Below, piece by piece: positions 36,118 through 46,946 of a stretch of 64,000 nt of DNA. Every line of letters starts with the position of its first letter. The stretch's first letter is position 1. Under the pieces are notes generated by a model that saw nothing but the letters and a program-made list of their open reading frames with translations, had not been told where the DNA came from and did no database searches. Source of the stretch: Desulfosporosinus meridiei DSM 13257 (GTDB taxonomy: Bacteria; Bacillota; Desulfitobacteriia; Desulfitobacteriales; Desulfitobacteriaceae); contig NC_018515.1 in NCBI RefSeq assembly GCF_000231385.2, positions 3,926,501 through 3,990,500 on the forward strand. The letters run 5' to 3'. Both the position numbers and the translations under genes were made by a program.

Positions 36118-37599
36118 CTATAGTCCAAAATGTCGCAAAATCATAGGATATAAATCAATGATTCGTAAATGTTCTTGATCAATAGGTATACCTGCTACAA
36201 TCATGGGAACCGTCGAATCTTCTTCTTCCAGAGAGCCATGGCTTCCTCCCCCCGGATGGATAGGAGCTCCAACTGAGAAATATTCATACCCTGAGGCGGC
36301 AGAAACAGCAATTCGTCTTCCACCACGTGCTTCAAGTGCCGTTATTAAACGATTAAAGGCATCCGGAAATTTGCCAAACTCTATAAATTGTGTGTCTGTC
36401 ACTTTGGCATCAACTACGGACAAATCTCCTTCATAGAACCAGCTTTGACCGTATACGTCTTGGTAGGAACCTCTACGAGAAAAGAACAGTTGTTTTTCCG
36501 TCCCCCCTTGAACAATACAATATCTATTATCTGAGACTTTCCAAGTGATTTGAGCATTGCGAGGATCTTTGGCCAATATGCCCACGACTTCAGGCAAAAT
36601 CTCTTCCTCCCTCTGGAGAATGTAAATAAAGGCCATCCGCTCATTTGGACATATGGCAATTTCATGATGCTCTTGATCATTGGCTTCTTCAGTAAACTTA
36701 ATTCTTTTAAAAGACTTCAATGAATGATCTAAATTGATCAAATACTCTTTACCTAATCCAACCGTTGACTGGGCGTGATCTCCGGTAATAATAACCACAT
36801 TTTCTTCCAGTGCTTTTTCCCAACTTCCAAACTCATCTAGGATTGAAGATACTTGTTTATCAGCATTTTCAATGGAAAAGCCTGAGCGCAAGGGCCCATG
36901 TTGGTGGGAATATTTATCATTATCAGGAAAATAAACAACCATAAAATCTGGCTGTTGTCCTTCTCGGACTAGTTGTACTGCGATTCTCCCAGAAAAAGTA
37001 TCATTAAACCCAAAACGGTGCAAAGGCCCTCTTGGATAGGCTGAACTCCGTCCAGTGAATGGTGGATGAACAAGTTGACCTAGAGTTAAGCTTTTTGGCC
37101 CGGAGACAGTTTCATTATTGAGACAGAAACCTGTCCCTAAAGCAAGGGGAAAGGGGACTTTTGCTTGATAATTATTTGCAGCTCGATGCATGAAAAAGTT
37201 GATATTACCTGTACTATAGCCCCCTGCCTCTAACACCTCATATAATGTCGGCGTTAGTAGACTGAGATGCTCTTCATTAAGTCTTTGTAGCAAGTTGCGC
37301 AGAACCTTCTCCAGTCCTACTTTCAAAATACTTTGCCAGGTCGCTCCATAATCTACAACTTTTTTAATTTGCTGATTGTACCAAATAAAGCCTGGAACTC
37401 CATGGCGGTCCGGCCAAGTTCCTGTGATCATAGAACTCGTAGCAACCGGAGTCATGGTTGGAAAAGAAGAGACTACCCGATCAATATAGGTTCCGTGTTT
37501 AACTAAAAAACGAAACGCCGGGGCATTCCCTTCTGAAAGTATCCTGCCTAAAACAGCGGGATGAAGGGAGTCTACCACAAATAAGATTACCTTTTTCAT
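36118..37599 (-). CDS. Type I phosphodiesterase/nucleotide pyrophosphatase-like protein (alkaline phosphatase superfamily)
   Basis: 493 residues. Metal and nucleophile motifs: FVVDSLHP (about 7-14, first Asp), SFPTMTPVATSSMITG (about 45-60, catalytic Thr), PDNDKYSHQHG (about 225-235) and ITGDHAQST (about 271-279). These give two zinc sites. Family members cleave phosphodiester or phosphonate bonds; the substrate cannot be assigned. GGGAG lies six bases before ATG. No signal peptide, so it is probably cytoplasmic. It is followed by a 217-base gap with only short repeats before the DUF1287 gene. Confidence 0.87.
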   Translation of the reverse strand: MKKVILFVVDSLHPAVLGRILSEGNAPAFRFLVKHGTYIDRVVSSFPTMTPVATSSMITGTWPDRHGVPGFIWYNQQIKKVVDYGATWQSILKVGLEKVLRNLLQRLNEEHLSLLTPTLYEVLEAGGYSTGNINFFMHRAANNYQAKVPFPLALGTGFCLNNETVSGPKSLTLGQLVHPPFTGRSSAYPRGPLHRFGFNDTFSGRIAVQLVREGQQPDFMVVYFPDNDKYSHQHGPLRSGFSIENADKQVSSILDEFGSWEKALEENVVIITGDHAQSTVGLGKEYLINLDHSLKSFKRIKFTEEANDQEHHEIAICPNERMAFIYILQREEEILPEVVGILAKDPRNAQITWKVSDNRYCIVQGGTEKQLFFSRRGSYQDVYGQSWFYEGDLSVVDAKVTDTQFIEFGKFPDAFNRLITALEARGGRRIAVSAASGYEYFSVGAPIHPGGGSHGSLEEEDSTVPMIVAGIPIDQEHLRIIDLYPMILRHFGL

Positions 37600-38042
37600 G
37601 ATTGACTCCCTTCCCTAATTTAATATAAAAATAAGTATATCAAACTTTTCGCTCTTTTGTCACGATTAAGAATCACTATTTTGCCTTAATTCAGCATCTA
37701 CTATTTGGGATAAGTACATCGGCTATTTTAAAATACATCTCTAGTTATAGTACATACCAACAAGCATCAATTACAAGAGGTTCTAGCCAAACAAGAAGAT
37801 AACACCGCTTTGCTCAGATCCAAGAGACTGCCCGGTTCTCTGTTGACACCCATTAATGGTATGGTATTAGAGAACACAAGCTTGTCCTAAAACGGTGATA
37901 AAAAGGAACCGTAGGATTTAAAATGAATCTTACGGGTTCCTTTTTATTTGCATATAGCTAATACGTTGGTTTCAAAAACTAATTCGCTTCAAGTAGAGAG
38001 GCTATTGAGAGGATCAAAACTAAGACTTATCCGTTCCTCTGT
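37600..38042. other. 443-base intergenic region with candidate promoter and terminator
   Basis: Contains a plus-strand TTGACA (37843-37848) and a weak -10 TATTAG (37865-37870, 16-base spacer). They lie within a symmetric arrangement: GTTCTCT, a CCATTAATGG palindrome, then AGAGAAC. The terminator at 37901-37945 lies just downstream. A transcript of about 70 bases could result. The remaining sequence is AT-rich with no gene seen. Confidence 0.4.
37901..37945. terminator. Bidirectional terminator at the end of the pyr operon
   Basis: AAAAGGAACC...GGTTCCTTTT-type stem, extended inward by GATT/AATC pairing, with A- and T-tracts at the two ends. On the minus strand it lies about 100 bases after pyrE and would end the pyr operon. 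Confidence 0.85.
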
Positions 38043-38645
38043 CTAGATTTTCCGGCTTCCGGGTTTGATAGCAGGAATTCCTTGAGCACAAAGTGGGCAA
38101 TCCTTAGCTTCATAAGCTTGGATATTTAACTGAATGATTGAAGATTGAGGCAAGCCAAAATCTACCATGCCGCCTGAGCGATCGACCAGTACTCCCACGC
38201 CCAAAGCCGTAGCTCCGAACTCTTGAACTACAGTCAGTACTTCTCGAACTGAACCACCGGTCGTTATGACGTCTTCTACCACCAATACTCGTTCTCCCGG
38301 AGATAGTGAAAACCCTCTGCGCAAGCGCATTATCCCATTTTCTCTCTCTGTAAATAAAGACCTGACTCCTAAGACTTTGGCAACCTCATGGGCTACTAAA
38401 ATCCCCCCTGTTGCGGGGCCGATCACTGTTTGAACGTCCATATCCCGAAATTGTGATGCCAACCCCTCTGCCAAAATCCCAGCTTGATCTGGATATTGAA
38501 GGACTTGAGCACACTGCATGTATTGAGCACTGTGTTTGCCTGAGGTTAAAAGGAAATGCCCCTCCAACAAAGCTTCACTTTTTCTAAACAGGTTCATATA
38601 TTCTTCAGTTGTAAGCGGCATCTTATTATTAAGAGTTTTATCCAT
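38043..38645 (-). CDS. pyrE: Orotate phosphoribosyltransferase
   Basis: 200 residues. It joins orotate to PRPP, making OMP. The PRPP motif VLVVEDVITTGGSV is at about residues 117-130, and LTSGKHSAQYMQC near the N terminus fits the family. A C-terminal tail with CPLCAQG (about 183-189) looks like a short zinc-knuckle-type addition seen in some clostridial PyrE. Last gene of the pyr operon; GGAGAG precedes ATG. Confidence 0.95.
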   Translation of the reverse strand: MDKTLNNKMPLTTEEYMNLFRKSEALLEGHFLLTSGKHSAQYMQCAQVLQYPDQAGILAEGLASQFRDMDVQTVIGPATGGILVAHEVAKVLGVRSLFTERENGIMRLRRGFSLSPGERVLVVEDVITTGGSVREVLTVVQEFGATALGVGVLVDRSGGMVDFGLPQSSIIQLNIQAYEAKDCPLCAQGIPAIKPGSRKI

Positions 38646-38700
38646 TAAGTTGATCTCTCCTTTTTCTATAACCTCTATCTTATCTATACTTCAATAAGAA

Positions 38701-39411
38701 CTAGGTCCAAAGCCGTTCTAAAGCTTGGCGAGGATCTTCCGAGCGGGTTATCGGCCTACCGATGACCAGGTACGAACTGCCCGCATCTAAAGCCTCAGAA
38801 GGAGTAAGAACCCTTGCTTGATCCTGAGCTTCACTCCAGGCTGGACGAATTCCTGGCGTCACAATTAAGAAATCAGCTTTTGTGCTTTTTCGAATATCTG
38901 TTGCTTCCTTAGCAGATGCAACGACTCCGTCAAGTCCTGCCTGTTCCGCTAGCACCGCCAATTCTACAACGTGCTCTCCCAGGTTCCGTTGGACTCCCAT
39001 CTCTTGTCTGAATTGAGTTTCTGACATACTTGTCAGGACTGTAACTCCAATCACTTTAGGGATGCTTTTTAGCTTACTTCCTTCTTCGCGCACTGCATTC
39101 CCTGCCCTAGCCATCATATCATACCCGCCGCTGCAATGGACATTGATCATATCAGCCCCACACTGCACGAATCCTCGAATTGCTCGTTCCACTGTTGTAG
39201 GTATATCATGAAGCTTCAAATCAAGAAAAATGGGAAAACCTAAAGCTTTTAGCTCCTGAATCATCATGGGGCCGGTATACGAGTAAAGTTCTAAGCCTAC
39301 TTTTAGCCAACACCCACTGCCTTGAAGGGCTTTGGCTAAAACTAAAGCTTCCTCTCGACTTTGAACGTCTAAGGCTACCATCACTCGCTGATTATTTAAT
39401 CTTACATCCAA
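38701..39411 (-). CDS. pyrF: Orotidine 5'-phosphate decarboxylase
   Basis: 236 residues. It decarboxylates OMP to UMP. The catalytic motif FLDLKLHDIPTTV (about 58-70) is present, with VTPGIRPAW later binding phosphate. TTG 39411 is preceded by GGGGGG and gives DVRLNNQRVMVALDV; an ATG at 39435 would add eight residues without a clear site, so the start is uncertain. It lies between pyrD and pyrE. Confidence 0.94.
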   Translation of the reverse strand: MDVRLNNQRVMVALDVQSREEALVLAKALQGSGCWLKVGLELYSYTGPMMIQELKALGFPIFLDLKLHDIPTTVERAIRGFVQCGADMINVHCSGGYDMMARAGNAVREEGSKLKSIPKVIGVTVLTSMSETQFRQEMGVQRNLGEHVVELAVLAEQAGLDGVVASAKEATDIRKSTKADFLIVTPGIRPAWSEAQDQARVLTPSEALDAGSSYLVIGRPITRSEDPRQALERLWT

Positions 39412-39451
39412 CGATATCCCCCCAGTTTTTAACATTTCGGGATTCCTATAA

Positions 39452-40369
39452 TCAATGATGCGCTAATCCTACTAAATCCTTCACGGAAGCCAGTCCATGT
39501 TCCTCACAGTACTCTTTGATTCCCTGTAAAATCTCTAAAGGTGCCTGAGGATTAACGAAATTACCTGTGCCTATACTCACTGCCGTTGCGCCCGCTAACA
39601 TAAATTCTATGGCATCTTGCCAGGTAGTGATCCCGCCCATTCCAATAATCGGCAAATCGACTGCTTGAAAAACCTGCCAAACCATTCGCACGGCAACCGG
39701 CCGAATCGCTGGACCTGATAGTCCTCCAAATGTATTGGCTAAAACAGGCCGTTGTTGATAAATATCAATATGCATTCCTAAAAGAGTATTAATTAGAGAT
39801 ATAGCATCCGCCCCTCCAAGCTGAACTGCCCGCGCCATGCCCACAATATCTGTTACATTGGGAGAAAGCTTGGCAATAACTGGCAGATCGGTTTCAGCCT
39901 TTACCGCGGCAATTACTTCTTGGGCACTTTGAGGATCTGTACCAAAATGCATTCCACCATGTTTAACATTGGGGCAAGAAATATTCACCTCAAGTGCCGC
40001 TAAACCGGAATCCTTTTGCAGTGCTCGCGCCAGCTGAACATAGTCTTCAAGGGAAAAACCGGAAATATTGGCGATTGCTGCAGTAGGTAGCTTTCTTATC
40101 TTTGGCAGATAGGATTGAATAAATTCTTCAACCCCTGGATTTTCTAAACCGACAGCATTCAGCAACCCTGCCGGAGTTTCAGCTAACCTGGGGACAGGGT
40201 TGCCCAGTCGAGGTAAGGGGGTAATCCCTTTAAGGGTTATTCCTCCTAAGGCTTCCAGGGGACAATAGCTGGTATACTCCTCTCCAAATCCGTAGGTACC
40301 CGAACAAGTAATCAGTGGATTTCTTAAGGTTATTCCAGCAAACTGGGTCAATAAATTAACAGGATTCAT
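39452..40369 (-). CDS. pyrD: Dihydroorotate dehydrogenase, catalytic subunit (class 1B)
   Basis: 305 residues. FMN-binding TIM barrel. The conserved [13 protein letters not shown] (about 142-154) contains the catalytic Cys of class 1. With PyrK it forms the NAD-dependent heterotetramer. I start at ATG 40369 with GGAGG upstream; the longer frame lies inside pyrK. It overlaps pyrK by 14 bases. Confidence 0.95.
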   Translation of the reverse strand: MNPVNLLTQFAGITLRNPLITCSGTYGFGEEYTSYCPLEALGGITLKGITPLPRLGNPVPRLAETPAGLLNAVGLENPGVEEFIQSYLPKIRKLPTAAIANISGFSLEDYVQLARALQKDSGLAALEVNISCPNVKHGGMHFGTDPQSAQEVIAAVKAETDLPVIAKLSPNVTDIVGMARAVQLGGADAISLINTLLGMHIDIYQQRPVLANTFGGLSGPAIRPVAVRMVWQVFQAVDLPIIGMGGITTWQDAIEFMLAGATAVSIGTGNFVNPQAPLEILQGIKEYCEEHGLASVKDLVGLAHH

Positions 40370-41183
40370 CCCATACAACCTCCTCTCCCCGGAAGACTGG
40401 CCCATCCTGACATACTTTTTTATGAATATATGCTCCTGTTTCATCGATTAAAGTGCACACACAACCCAAGCAGGCTCCAACTGCACACCCCATTCTTTCT
40501 TCCAGAGAAACCTCTATAGGTACTTTAACGTTTTTACAAATCTCCGTAACGGCCTGCATCATCTTCTTTGGACCACAAGCCGCTACCCAGATTTGGCTAC
40601 TGCTTAAAGACATTTTTCCTAACTGATTATTTATTTGTTCAGTCACAAGACCCTTTTCCCCTAGACTTCCATCAAGTGTACTCAGATAAAGCGGAATTTC
40701 TAATTTCTCCCAGGAGGAAAGACCGGCACTCTCCAGAAACGATTGGTTTTCTCCTCCCCAAAACAATCGAACGGTTAACCCCTTACTCAGCGCACTAATT
40801 GCTAAGGGATATAACGGAAAAATTCCGATTCCTCCGGCTACCAACCATAATTCTCCTGCTTCCGGCAGAGAAAAGCCATGTCCCAAAGGGCCCATAATAC
40901 TAAGGACTTCTCCATCCTTCGCTCGTGCCAGAATTTCTGTTCCTCGCCCCTGAACTCGATAGAGCAAAGTAATTTCGTCATTCTCTGAAGAGATATAGGC
41001 TAAACTAATCGGCCGCCTTAACAAGGGATCAAATGACGAGATTGATGAGTCCTGGACTTGGATTGCAACGAATTGTCCCGCCTGGGCATTTCTTGCAATC
41101 GGTCCTTTCAGCACTAACCTTCTAAGCTTATGCTTCTCTTCTCCCATGGATTCATGAACTACCACTTGTCCTTTGGTAAGCAT
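40356..41183 (-). CDS. pyrK: Dihydroorotate dehydrogenase electron transfer subunit
   Basis: 275 residues. FAD/NAD reductase fold with RRPISLAYI (FAD) and [15 protein letters not shown] (NAD). A C-terminal 2Fe-2S cluster is bound by [11 protein letters not shown] and a fourth Cys in [14 protein letters not shown] 41183 follows GGAGGTTGCC; the longer frame (to 41264) lies in the intercistronic region. It passes electrons from PyrD to NAD. Confidence 0.95.
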   Translation of the reverse strand: MLTKGQVVVHESMGEEKHKLRRLVLKGPIARNAQAGQFVAIQVQDSSISSFDPLLRRPISLAYISSENDEITLLYRVQGRGTEILARAKDGEVLSIMGPLGHGFSLPEAGELWLVAGGIGIFPLYPLAISALSKGLTVRLFWGGENQSFLESAGLSSWEKLEIPLYLSTLDGSLGEKGLVTEQINNQLGKMSLSSSQIWVAACGPKKMMQAVTEICKNVKVPIEVSLEERMGCAVGACLGCVCTLIDETGAYIHKKVCQDGPVFRGEEVVWDESC

Positions 41184-41250
41184 GGCAACCTCCTTATCGT
41201 GGTTCGAAATTCGTAGTTCGTGGTACGCAATTAATTTGAGGATAGGCATC

Positions 41251-41288
41251 CTGTTCCTAATCAAAACACCCTTTCAGATTAGGAACAG
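41251..41288 (-). other. Intercistronic hairpin between carB and pyrK
   Basis: CTGTTCCTAAT and ATTAGGAACAG form a perfect 11-base-pair stem, in the 130-base gap. There is no T-tract. Next to it are short repeats of the kind ACGAACTACGAA. It may set mRNA processing or stability between carAB and pyrKD. Confidence 0.5.
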
Positions 41289-41313
41289 AAATATTAAACA
41301 AGGAATTTCATCA

Positions 41314-44300
41314 CTATAGAGGCAAGAGCCCCGGAGAAATGCTTTCCAAAACTTGAAGCAACGCTGCCGCAGTATCTAAACTTGTGAAGCAAGGGATTCC
41401 ATGTTCTACAGCTGCTCTACGGATCGCAAAGCCATCACTTTCTTGGACTCGACCATGAGTTGTTGTATTGACAACGTATTGAATCTTTTGTTTGCGAATA
41501 CCATCGATGATTTCGTTAGAACCATCATGCAGCTTGGCAATTGTTTCTACCCTTAATCCCTGAGTCTTTAAATAGCGGGTAGTCCCCTCAGTAGCTAAGA
41601 TACGGAAACCAATTTCTGCGAAACGTCTTGCCAGCTCCAACCCTTCCGCTTTATCCCGATCTGCCAAGGTTATTAACACAGACCCATAAGTCGTAAAGGA
41701 CAATCCCGCTCCCAGCAACGCCTTGTAGAGAGCCTTTTCATAGGTTTTGTCCATGCCCATAACTTCACCCGTAGATTTCATCTCAGGGCCTAACGACGGT
41801 TCGACTCTTTGCAGCTTAGAGAAGGAAAAAACAGGTGCTTTGACAGCAACTCTATCACTGACAGGCCAGAGGCCGTGTGGGATACCTATTTCTTCCCATT
41901 TTCTGCCCAGGATAACTTTGGAAGCCCAATCAACAATTGGAACCCCGGTAACTTTACTTAGAAAGGGAACTGTACGGCTTGATCGCGGATTAACCTCTAG
42001 AACATAGAGTTCTTGGTGGTAAATGACATATTGTATATTAAGCAAACCTTTTATCTTCAAGGATCGTGCTAAGGATTTTGTCAAAGCAATAATACGTTCT
42101 TTCATGTTTAAGTCGAGAGTTTGAGGCGGATAGACTGCTATAGAATCTCCGGAATGAACTCCGGCCCTCTCCAAATGTTCCATAATCCCGGGGATAAAAA
42201 CATTCTCCCCATCTGAGATAGCATCAACCTCAACCTCTGTACCAAGGAGATATTGATCCATCCAGATCTCCTGGTCTGAGGATGCGGAAAAAGCTCGCTT
42301 AATAACCGGTTCTAATTCCTTCTCTTCATAAACGATGTCCATAGCCCGGCCACCGAGAACATAAGACGGTCGCACAACTAACGGAAATCCAATCTCCAGT
42401 GCCACTCGCTGCACCTGCTCCATATTCCTGGCACCGCCCCCGCGAGGCCGCTGAGCACCTAGCTCTTGCAGTACCCGGTCGAAATTCCCTCTCTCTTCCG
42501 CACGATCGATATCTTCTACCGTCGTGCCCAAAATCTTATACCCACGTCTTGCTAGGCCGCTTGCTAAACCTATTGCCGTCTGCCCACCGAACTGAACGAC
42601 TACTCCATCAGGTTGTTCTTTATCTAAAATCTCGGAAACATCCTCCAAGGTTAATGGTTCAAAATAAAGACGATCAGCCGTGTCAAAATCCGTCGACACT
42701 GTTTCCGGATTGTTATTGATTATAATGCTTTCATAACCCGCTTTTCTCAGGGCCAGTACAGCATGTACTGAACAATAATCAAATTCTATACCCTGTCCTA
42801 TGCGAATTGAGCCTGAACCCAGAACGACAACTTTAGGCCGTTTATGAACATCCCCTTCATCTTCCAGATCATAACTGGAATAAAAGTAAGGTGTTGTCGC
42901 TTCAAATTCTGCGGCGCAGGTATCCACCATTTTAAAAATAGGTTGTATTTTTTGCTCTTTTCTAAATTGATGTACTTTGTCCTCAGTAGTTTTCCAGAGA
43001 GATGCAATCTCCAAGTCAGAAAACCCTAGCCGTTTTACTCGAAGCAAACTTGCCTCATCCCAAGGAGTCTGTTCCACTAATATTGTCTCATCAACAAGAC
43101 GTTTTAGTATATTCAAATAGTATCGATTCCAACCGGTTTCTTGAACCAACCAATCTACTGTCCAACCGCGTCTCAAACCTTCAGCAAAAACAAACAACTG
43201 GCGATCATCGGGTTTTAAACAAGCGTCTTTAAGTTCCGCGTCTGAAAGTCCCTCAAGCTCCGCCAGGCGAACCCCATAAACTTTTATATCAAGAGAACGG
43301 ATGGCTTTGAGCAGGGCGGATTCCAAGTTCCGACCTATCCCCATTACTTCCCCCGTTGCCTTCATCTGAGTCCCTAAATGACGATCTGCCTCTGTAAATT
43401 TATCAAAGGGCCAGCGCGGAAACTTCACAACCACATAGTCCAGGGCCGGCTCAAAACAAGCGGAGGTCTTTCCCGTCACAGCATTCTTGAGTTCTGTTAG
43501 AGCATAACCTAAGGCTATCTTAGCAGCGACTTTAGCAATAGGATATCCCGTAGCCTTTGAGGCCAAAGCACTTGAGCGACTTAAGCGAGGATTGACCTCG
43601 ATCACAACATATTCCATTTGGGAAGGATGGAGAGCAAATTGGACGTTACACCCACCTTCAATCCCTAGACCATTAACAATTCTTAAAGAGGCACTGCGCA
43701 GGGTTTGAACCTCTCGGTCAGTTAATGTTTGACAAGGTGCTACAACAATACTGTCACCTGTATGTATTCCTACGGGATCCATATTTTCCATGTGACATAT
43801 GGTAATACAGTTGCCTGCTCCATCCCGTAAAACCTCAAACTCGACTTCCTTCCAACCGGCTACACTTCTCTCTACAAGAATCTGACCAATCAGACTTGCC
43901 TGAAGGCCACTTTCTGCAATCTGTTGAAGTTCAGTTTTGTTTTGAACAATTCCTCCTCCGGTTCCACCCAAGGTAAAGGCCGGCCGAACAATAAGTGGAT
44001 AACCGGTAACATCCGCAAATTTCAGGGCATCGTCAACCTGGGAAACAATCATGCTTTCCGGAATCGGCTCGCCAAGTTCTTTCATTAGAGCCCTAAAGCT
44101 CTCTCGATCTTCAGCTTGGTCAATGCTTTTCAGCGAGGTTCCCATTAGAGTGACCTCACAGCGCTCCAAAACCCCTCTTTTAGCAAGCTGATACGCTAAG
44201 TTTAAGCCTGTTTGTCCACCCATCGTAGGTATCAACCCGTCAGGCCTCTCCCGTTCAATGATCCGTTCCATAGATTCCACAGTTAAAGGCTCTATATAAA

Positions 44301-44487
44301 CCCGATCTGCTGTTTCACGATCCGTCATGATTGTGGCAGGATTGGAATTTACAAGAATGACCTCAATCCCTTCCTCGCGAAGAGCTCGGCAAGCTTGTGT
44401 GCCGGCATAGTCAAATTCTGCCGCCTGTCCAATTACGATGGGGCCTGAGCCAATTACCAAAACCTTTTTCCACTCTTTTTTGGGCAT
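41314..44487 (-). CDS. carB: Carbamoyl-phosphate synthase, large subunit
   Basis: 1057 residues, normal. Two homologous ATP-grasp halves: [17 protein letters not shown] (about 12-28) and [17 protein letters not shown] (about 555-571). A C-terminal allosteric MGS-type domain (about 930-1057) binds effectors such as UMP. It makes carbamoyl phosphate using ammonia channelled from CarA. Two bases separate it from carA. Confidence 0.97.
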   Translation of the reverse strand: MPKKEWKKVLVIGSGPIVIGQAAEFDYAGTQACRALREEGIEVILVNSNPATIMTDRETADRVYIEPLTVESMERIIERERPDGLIPTMGGQTGLNLAYQLAKRGVLERCEVTLMGTSLKSIDQAEDRESFRALMKELGEPIPESMIVSQVDDALKFADVTGYPLIVRPAFTLGGTGGGIVQNKTELQQIAESGLQASLIGQILVERSVAGWKEVEFEVLRDGAGNCITICHMENMDPVGIHTGDSIVVAPCQTLTDREVQTLRSASLRIVNGLGIEGGCNVQFALHPSQMEYVVIEVNPRLSRSSALASKATGYPIAKVAAKIALGYALTELKNAVTGKTSACFEPALDYVVVKFPRWPFDKFTEADRHLGTQMKATGEVMGIGRNLESALLKAIRSLDIKVYGVRLAELEGLSDAELKDACLKPDDRQLFVFAEGLRRGWTVDWLVQETGWNRYYLNILKRLVDETILVEQTPWDEASLLRVKRLGFSDLEIASLWKTTEDKVHQFRKEQKIQPIFKMVDTCAAEFEATTPYFYSSYDLEDEGDVHKRPKVVVLGSGSIRIGQGIEFDYCSVHAVLALRKAGYESIIINNNPETVSTDFDTADRLYFEPLTLEDVSEILDKEQPDGVVVQFGGQTAIGLASGLARRGYKILGTTVEDIDRAEERGNFDRVLQELGAQRPRGGGARNMEQVQRVALEIGFPLVVRPSYVLGGRAMDIVYEEKELEPVIKRAFSASSDQEIWMDQYLLGTEVEVDAISDGENVFIPGIMEHLERAGVHSGDSIAVYPPQTLDLNMKERIIALTKSLARSLKIKGLLNIQYVIYHQELYVLEVNPRSSRTVPFLSKVTGVPIVDWASKVILGRKWEEIGIPHGLWPVSDRVAVKAPVFSFSKLQRVEPSLGPEMKSTGEVMGMDKTYEKALYKALLGAGLSFTTYGSVLITLADRDKAEGLELARRFAEIGFRILATEGTTRYLKTQGLRVETIAKLHDGSNEIIDGIRKQKIQYVVNTTTHGRVQESDGFAIRRAAVEHGIPCFTSLDTAAALLQVLESISPGLLPL

Positions 44488-44489
44488 TC

Positions 44490-45596
44490 TTATCCTCTCC
44501 CCTTTCGAGCTGATCTGTCTAAAACAATAGACTTGAAACGGTCGAAAATTCCATCATTCTCCTCAGGCCCCGGAGCCCCTTCCGGATGAAATTGCACCGA
44601 TAAAATTGGATAAGAAGTATGCTCCATTCCTTCTACAGTTCCATCATTGAGATTCAGCAAGGTAACCTCAAAGCCCGAACCCTTCAAAGAGTCTTCCTGT
44701 ACAGCGTAGCCATGGTTTTGGGATGTCATTGTCGCTTTTCCAGAGCGGATGTCGATCACCGGATGATTCCCGCCCCGATGTCCATAAAGTAATTTGTAGG
44801 TTCTTCCACCTGCAGCCAAGGCTAAAAGCTGATGTCCCAGACATATCCCTAAGATCGGCAGCTTATCATATAACTTCCGTACTGTAGCAATTTCTTCTGG
44901 TAACTCTTCAGGATCGCCAGGGCCATTGCTCAGAACAATCCCACTGGGGCGATTCTTAAGTATTTCTTCAGCCTTAGTCCTAGCTGGGAAAACCATAATC
45001 CGAAACCCTCTTTTCTGAAGGTTACGAATGATATTTCGTTTTACGCCAAAATCTATGACTGCAATTAATGGACCCGATCCGGGAATTTCAAATGACTCTT
45101 TGACCGTCGAACGATAGACCCAATGCTCACTATTTTCCTTTATTTTTTTCTTCGAATTCCTCCAATACTCCTGCCCAATCTCTTTAGTGCGAACAAGTAC
45201 TCCTGGCAAGGTTCCAAATTGCCGCAAATATCTGGTCAGCGCTCGTGTATCAACTCCCTTTAGGCCTTGTACACCATGCTGATAACAATAATCCTCCAGA
45301 GACCCCTCACCATGCTGACTCCCCTCTCCCCCGGAAAGTTCGCGAAGGATGAGCCCTTGCAGGCGTGTTTTATCCGCTTCATTTTCTTCGTGATGCCATC
45401 CATAGTTTCCAATCAGGGGTTGAGTAAGGACAAGTATCTGACCTGCATAGGATAAATCTGTAACCATCTCCTGATAGCCACTCATTGAGGTATTGAAAAC
45501 GACTTCTTGCTCTTCTACCTGGGTGAAACTCTTTTCCCATCCCCCAAACTCTTCTCCCTCAAAGGTCGTCCCATCTTCAAAAATAAGATAAGCCAC
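44490..45596 (-). CDS. carA: Carbamoyl-phosphate synthase, small (glutaminase) subunit
   Basis: 368 residues. The glutamine amidotransferase class I domain has [17 protein letters not shown] (catalytic Cys, about 246) and [12 protein letters not shown] (His and Glu). GTG 45596 is preceded by GGAGGAGAGGAA; the longer frame starts with a TTG at 45626 that lacks a site. It hydrolyses glutamine to feed CarB. Confidence 0.95.
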   Translation of the reverse strand: MAYLIFEDGTTFEGEEFGGWEKSFTQVEEQEVVFNTSMSGYQEMVTDLSYAGQILVLTQPLIGNYGWHHEENEADKTRLQGLILRELSGGEGSQHGEGSLEDYCYQHGVQGLKGVDTRALTRYLRQFGTLPGVLVRTKEIGQEYWRNSKKKIKENSEHWVYRSTVKESFEIPGSGPLIAVIDFGVKRNIIRNLQKRGFRIMVFPARTKAEEILKNRPSGIVLSNGPGDPEELPEEIATVRKLYDKLPILGICLGHQLLALAAGGRTYKLLYGHRGGNHPVIDIRSGKATMTSQNHGYAVQEDSLKGSGFEVTLLNLNDGTVEGMEHTSYPILSVQFHPEGAPGPEENDGIFDRFKSIVLDRSARKGRG

Positions 45597-45635
45597 CTCG
45601 ACACTTCCTCTCCTCCATACTTTCAAATGCTTTAT

Positions 45636-46946
45636 CTATCTAACAACTCTATCCCTCTGCACTAACTTACCTTCAACCCAAACCATCACCGGGAACCCTT
45701 CCATGATCTTTCCTAAAAACGGAGTATTACGAGCTTTAGAAACTAAGTTCGTCGAATCGATCATCTCTGAGAAGTTCGGATCAAAAAGCACCATATCCGC
45801 TATTGCCCCAGGCTTGAGGGTTCCCCCGTTCAAACCAAACCGTTGTGCCGGAGCCATACTCCAGGCCTCAATCACACGATCCGGGGACAATCGCCCGGGT
45901 AATACCAAGTAATTCCACACAGCACTCAAGGCAGTCTCGAGACTAGCAATTCCAAAAGGAGCTTCTGCAAAAGGTCGCGCTTTTTCTGCCTGAGTGTGTG
46001 GGGCATGATCAGTTGCTATCATATCAATAGTTCCATCACGCAGCCCTTCAATTAAGGCTTCCCGATCCTCTTTCGAACCCAGGGGAGGATTTACCTTAAG
46101 CACTGTATCTGTAATGCCTATCTCTTCATCACAAAAGATGAGATGATGGGGATTGACCTCTGCCGTTACATTGACACCTCGTGCTTTAGCTTTTCGAATC
46201 AGCTCTACGCTATCAGCAGTTGAAATATGGGCCAGATGAAGCTTCCCACCAGTTTCCTCGGCTAGAATTAAATCCCTGGCCACTATTACACTCTCGGCAC
46301 TGGCCGGAATTCCTCTTAATCCCATCCTCCCTGAGGCCACGCCTCTTCGCATAAGGCCATCTCCGGCTAAATCTTTATCCTCACAGTGACTGATAATCGG
46401 AAAGCCCGTAAGTTTGGCATATTCTAGAGCAAGCCTCATCATTTCTGCGTTCTGAATGTTTTTACCATCATCCGAAAAAGCTACTGCTCCTCCTGCTTTC
46501 ATATCCGCCATCTCTACCAGTTCACTGCCCTGCATACCTTTAGTGACTGTCCCTATGGGAAAGACATGGGCATATCCGGCACGTTCACCTTGTCTACGTA
46601 CAAACTCGACCAAAGCTCGATTATCTATGGGAGGTTGTGTGTTAGCCATGGCCAGAATTGTTGTAAATCCACCCCGTACTGCAGCACGTGCTCCACTTAA
46701 AATATCTTCTTTATCCTCTTGACCTGGTTCACGCAGGTGAGTGTGTACATCAATAAGTCCTGGAAATAGATATTTACCTTTCCCATTGATTGTTTCCACA
46801 GATTTGCCCTGCGCTTTTACGATAACTTCCTCTTCGGTCATCGCCGAGGAAATTTCTAATACTGTTTTATCCTTAATGAGAACATCCTGGGGAGCAGATA
46901 TTTTTTGACTAGGATCTATAACCATAACGTCTTTAAGCCACCACAT
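45636..46946 (-). CDS. pyrC: Dihydroorotase (class I)
   Basis: 436 residues. Zinc-binding motif DVHTHLREPG (about 65-74), carboxylated-Lys region, and IATDHAPHT (about 310-318). It closes carbamoyl aspartate to dihydroorotate. It overlaps pyrB by 14 bases, with GGAGGG eight bases before the start. Confidence 0.96.
   Translation of the reverse strand: MWWLKDVMVIDPSQKISAPQDVLIKDKTVLEISSAMTEEEVIVKAQGKSVETINGKGKYLFPGLIDVHTHLREPGQEDKEDILSGARAAVRGGFTTILAMANTQPPIDNRALVEFVRRQGERAGYAHVFPIGTVTKGMQGSELVEMADMKAGGAVAFSDDGKNIQNAEMMRLALEYAKLTGFPIISHCEDKDLAGDGLMRRGVASGRMGLRGIPASAESVIVARDLILAEETGGKLHLAHISTADSVELIRKAKARGVNVTAEVNPHHLIFCDEEIGITDTVLKVNPPLGSKEDREALIEGLRDGTIDMIATDHAPHTQAEKARPFAEAPFGIASLETALSAVWNYLVLPGRLSPDRVIEAWSMAPAQRFGLNGGTLKPGAIADMVLFDPNFSEMIDSTNLVSKARNTPFLGKIMEGFPVMVWVEGKLVQRDRVVR

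Noticed and set aside
42399-42719. 106-codon plus-strand frame opposite carB
   Set aside because: Low-complexity composition and full overlap with the conserved carB frame.
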